Of a stretch of DNA of 64,000 bases, positions 61,207-64,000 are shown in pieces (the first letter of the stretch is position 1; every line of letters begins with the position of its first letter). Where the stretch lies: the NCBI RefSeq assembly GCF_007954505.1, contig NZ_CP042412.1:1984001-2048000 (forward strand), written 5' to 3'. The notes below the pieces were generated by a model. That model made no database searches. It was not told the origin of the DNA and saw only the letters and a list, made by a program, of their open reading frames with translations. The position numbers and the translations under genes were made by a program. The stretch is from Microbacterium sp. CBA3102. GTDB lineage: Bacteria; Actinomycetota; Actinomycetes; Actinomycetales; Microbacteriaceae.

Positions 61207-64000
61207 GCGCGGAGAAGGCTGCGGTCGGGCTGGTGCGGGTGTATCGCTCAGCGACGGTCGTCGATGGGACGGGTGCCGCCCGCTTCATTGCCGACGTGGC
61301 GGTCGAAGGGGCCCGGGTCGTCGCGGTCCTGCCGGTCGCCGAGCCGGACGATGTCCTCGACCTTCCGGACGGGGCGATCGAGATCGACGCGCGCGGTCTC
61401 GTGCTCGCCCCCGGATTCATCGACATGCACGCCCACAGCGAGCTCGCGGTGCTGAGCGGCACCGCCCACGACGCGAAGATCCGGCAGGGCGTGACGACCG
61501 AGGTCCTCGGCCAGGACGGTCTCGGCTATGCGCCGCTCGACGACGCCACCGCCGCGGTCATCCCGGGCCAGATCGCCGGATGGAACGGGATGCCCGCCGA
61601 CACGCCCTGGCGCACCATGGACGACCTCCTCTCCGCGATCGACGCGGCGACGGTCGCGAACGCCGCTGTCCTCGTGCCCCAGGGCAACCTCCGGATGATG
61701 GTGGTCGGTCACGAGAACCGTCCGGCGACCGCCGAGGAGATCACCGCGATGGCGGAGCTGCTGGGCGCTGCTCTCGACGCCGGCGCCTTCGGGATGTCGA
61801 GCGGCCTCACCTACACGCCCGGGATGTATGCCGACGTGGCCGAACTCGAGGCGCTGTGCCGGGTCGTCGCCGAGCGCGGCGGATACTGGGCGCCGCACAC
61901 CCGCAGCTACGGCGGGGGAGCGCTCGAGGCCTACCGGGAGGCGCTCGACATCGGTCGCCGCACGGGCTGCCCCGTGCATCTCACGCACGCCACCATGAAC
62001 TTCGCTCCGAACAGGGGACGCGCCGGGGAACTGCTGGCAGTGATCGATGGGGCCATCGCCGACGGTGTCGACGTGACCCTGGACACCTACCCCTACCTGC
62101 CTGGTGCGACGACGCTCGCGGCTCTGCTGCCGAGCAGGCTGGCAGCGACGGGTGACCTGCTGCGTGTCATCTCGGACCTCGACGCCGCCGGCCGCGAAGC
62201 CGTGCGCGTAGAGCTCGAGGACATCGGCTGCGACGGGTTCCACGGCGAGACGGCGGACTGGACGCAGATCCAGATCTCCGGCACCGCCAACCCCGCACTC
62301 GCCGATCTCGTCGGTCGCACGGTGGCGGAGATCGCCGAGACGACCGGACGACGGGCCGTCGACGTCGTGCTCGACACGGTGCTCGCCGATGCCGGTGCGA
62401 CCGGGATCCTGATGCACATCGGCGATGAGGAGAACGTGCGCGCGATCATGCGCCATCCGCAGCACTCGGGAGGAAGCGACGGGATCCTGATTGGTGCCCG
62501 ACCGCACCCGCGGGGCCGTGGCACCTTCCCCCGGTACCTCGGACACTACGTGCGCGAGCTCGGAGTCCTCACGCTGGAGGAAGCTGTCCAGCACCTTTCC
62601 GCGACGCCGGCGCGTCGCTTGGGCCTCGACCGCGGAGACGCCCCGCGCGGCGTCATCCGGCAGGGAGCGATCGCCGACCTGGTGCTGTTCGATCCGGAGA
62701 CGATCGCCGCGGGCGCCACCTTCGACAGCCCCTTCACCGCTCCGCAGGGCATCGTCGAGGTGCTGGTCGACGGCGTGGCCGTGGTCTCCGACGGCGAACC
62801 CACGGGGGCCGCGCCGGGACGGGCGCTGAGGATGCCACCGGCGGCACATCGGTCGACGGTACCCCGCGTCCGGGCGCACATCGATGCTGCGGAGCCCGGC
62901 TTCGTCTGGACGAGCGGGACACCGATCGCCGGGTCACCGGAGGTCGCCGCCGCGATTGCGCGGCTGGGCGGTGGAGGGCACGATGCCGCCGCCGCACCCA
63001 TCCGGCTGCTCATCGACGGTGACCTCGGCGCCGCGGCGGCGTCGAACGGCCGCATCGCCGACGAGGCCTTCCGCGTGCGCGTGGACGCCGACGGCATCGA
63101 GGTCCGGGGCGCGAGTGCGGCCGGGGTGTTCCGGGGCGCCACGGTGCTGAGACAGCTGCGCGATCCGGATGCGGAGTCGGCGCTGGTCCCGGCCGGTGCG
63201 TGGGAGGGGGCGCCCGCATACGGCTGGCGCGGGGTCATGCTCGATGTGGCGCGGCACTTCCGGCCGGTCGACGAGGTGCGTCGGGTGATCGACCTCCTCG
63301 CCGAGCACCACCTCAACGTCCTGCATCTGCACCTCACCGATGACCAGGGGTGGCGCTTCGAGGTTCCCGGCTACCCGCTGCTCACCGAGGTCGGCTCGCG
63401 CCGAGAAGCGACGCAGCGCGGTCATGGTCCGCTCGCCACCGTCGAGCCGGGCGTGCATGAGGGGTATTACACCACCGCGGAGCTGCGCGAGCTCGTCGCC
63501 TACGCGGCCGATCGCTTCGTGACGCTCGTGCCGGAGGTCGAGCTGCCCGGCCATGTCCAGGCCGCGCTCGCCGCCTACCCGCAGCTCGGCAACGTCGATG
63601 TCGCCGACCCGGCTGTCTCCGCGTGGGAGCGCTTCGGGGTCAATCCCCGCACCCTCGCGCCGACCGAGGCCGCGCTGGCGTTCGGGCGCGCGGCGATCGA
63701 TGCCCTGTGCGAGGTGTTCTCCTCGGAGTGGATCGGGATTGGCGGCGATGAGGTCCCCGTGACCGAGTGGGCGGAGAGCCCGGCGGCCGCCGCGCGGATG
63801 ACGGAACTCGGACTCGCCACCCCGTACGACGTGCAGCCGTGGTTCACGGCGCACTTCGTCGCGCACGTCCGGGCCAGAGGGCGCACGGCGCTCGCGTGGG
63901 ACGAGGTGCTCGAGGGCGAGGTGCCGGAAGGAGTGCGGATCCTCGCCTGGCGGGGGCCGGTGGCGATGCGGGCCGCCCTGTCGCGCGGGATCCCCGTCGT
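61197..64000 (+). CDS. N-acyl-D-amino-acid deacylase fused to GH20 beta-N-acetylhexosaminidase (partial)
   Basis: One uninterrupted frame runs from ATG 61197 to the window end (934 codons seen). The first about 545 residues are an amidohydrolase of the N-acyl-D-amino-acid deacylase family: DMHAHSEL with metal His78 and His80, GVTTEVLGQDG (the usual Cys of GNCG is absent), HLTHATMN, GGSDGILIGARPHPRGRGTFPRYLG and RLGLDRGDA, ending in the family-like TGAAPGRALR. From about residue 546 a GH20 domain follows: GWRGVMLDVARHF, LHLHLTDDQGWRFEVPG and catalytic D851-E852 in GIGGDEVP. I see no stop between; an internal start at ATG 62832 is possible. It overlaps the PLP enzyme gene by 10 bases and is in its operon. 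A role in muropeptide or acylated-D-amino-acid salvage is inferred. Confidence 0.75.
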   Translation, partial: MLLSAEKAAVGLVRVYRSATVVDGTGAARFIADVAVEGARVVAVLPVAEPDDVLDLPDGAIEIDARGLVLAPGFIDMHAHSELAVLSGTAHDAKIRQGVTTEVLGQDGLGYAPLDDATAAVIPGQIAGWNGMPADTPWRTMDDLLSAIDAATVANAAVLVPQGNLRMMVVGHENRPATAEEITAMAELLGAALDAGAFGMSSGLTYTPGMYADVAELEALCRVVAERGGYWAPHTRSYGGGALEAYREALDIGRRTGCPVHLTHATMNFAPNRGRAGELLAVIDGAIADGVDVTLDTYPYLPGATTLAALLPSRLAATGDLLRVISDLDAAGREAVRVELEDIGCDGFHGETADWTQIQISGTANPALADLVGRTVAEIAETTGRRAVDVVLDTVLADAGATGILMHIGDEENVRAIMRHPQHSGGSDGILIGARPHPRGRGTFPRYLGHYVRELGVLTLEEAVQHLSATPARRLGLDRGDAPRGVIRQGAIADLVLFDPETIAAGATFDSPFTAPQGIVEVLVDGVAVVSDGEPTGAAPGRALRMPPAAHRSTVPRVRAHIDAAEPGFVWTSGTPIAGSPEVAAAIARLGGGGHDAAAAPIRLLIDGDLGAAAASNGRIADEAFRVRVDADGIEVRGASAAGVFRGATVLRQLRDPDAESALVPAGAWEGAPAYGWRGVMLDVARHFRPVDEVRRVIDLLAEHHLNVLHLHLTDDQGWRFEVPGYPLLTEVGSRREATQRGHGPLATVEPGVHEGYYTTAELRELVAYAADRFVTLVPEVELPGHVQAALAAYPQLGNVDVADPAVSAWERFGVNPRTLAPTEAALAFGRAAIDALCEVFSSEWIGIGGDEVPVTEWAESPAAAARMTELGLATPYDVQPWFTAHFVAHVRARGRTALAWDEVLEGEVPEGVRILAWRGPVAMRAALSRGIPV

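Noticed and set aside
61248..62879. Minus-strand 543-codon open frame in the deacylase region
   Set aside because: It is the shadow of the plus-strand deacylase-GH20 frame, which has clear motifs; the antisense protein has none.

Overview
This is a very GC-rich window with the gene content of a Gram-positive actinobacterium, most likely Microbacteriaceae and probably Microbacterium. The grounds are monomeric NADP isocitrate dehydrogenase, DUF6350 next to purN-purH, PcrA, DUF2510 and SseB proteins, an LAXTG-type sorting signal, and many apparently leaderless genes with TAGnnT -10 boxes. It reads as ordinary chromosome: I saw no insertion sequence, phage gene, CRISPR array, tRNA or rRNA.

Layout. 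1-2.0 kb: tandem repeats, a large hairpin and an ECF42-type sigma factor with its DGPF/YCII partner. 2.0-9.9 kb: Bax-inhibitor-like protein, glycerophosphodiesterase, YccF, a two-gene ABC transporter and a four-LTD surface protein. 9.9-15.8 kb: PcrA, SseB, and LigD polymerase and ATP ligase genes end to end. 15.9-20.4 kb: FAD oxidoreductase, a Cys-tailed unknown, TetR-acyl-CoA dehydrogenase and a DUF2510 protein. 20.5-29.2 kb: sucCD, TetR/VOC pair, purine permease, DUF6350, purN, purH (single-base frameshift). 29.2-47.6 kb: a large catabolic region (below). 47.8-53.9 kb: alkylation repair pair, then a heterodimeric ABC exporter preceded by a 21-codon leader peptide and a hairpin. 54-64 kb: unknown coiled-coil protein, GNAT, icd, L,D-transpeptidase, RidA, a D-serine-dehydratase-like PLP enzyme, and an N-acyl-D-amino-acid deacylase fused in frame to a GH20 hexosaminidase that runs off the end.

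The most interesting region is 29.4-47.6 kb. A ten-gene, tightly coupled minus-strand operon carries copper amine oxidase, a complete oligopeptide-type ABC importer, a P1/DmpA/NylC-family hydrolase, an FMN-binding protein, a C45-family N-terminal-nucleophile hydrolase and a small membrane protein. Divergent from it are a LacI regulator and a CaiB-type CoA-transferase; beyond a PucR regulator lies an omega-aminotransferase / glutaryl-CoA-dehydrogenase-like / aldehyde dehydrogenase operon. Together these could import an amide-linked compound, hydrolyse it, deaminate the released amine or omega-amino acid, oxidise it to a dicarboxylate, activate it with CoA and dehydrogenate it. The substrate is unknown; omega-amino acids such as 5-aminovalerate or 6-aminohexanoate fit the enzyme set.

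Two single-G excesses in homopolymers (purH, and a membrane gene 0.5 kb away) look like sequence errors or recent lesions. Recurrent features are -10 boxes 6-9 nt before start codons of at least 17 genes, a shared 18-bp palindrome-like motif upstream of sucCD and icd, and an 82-83-bp hairpin element present twice.
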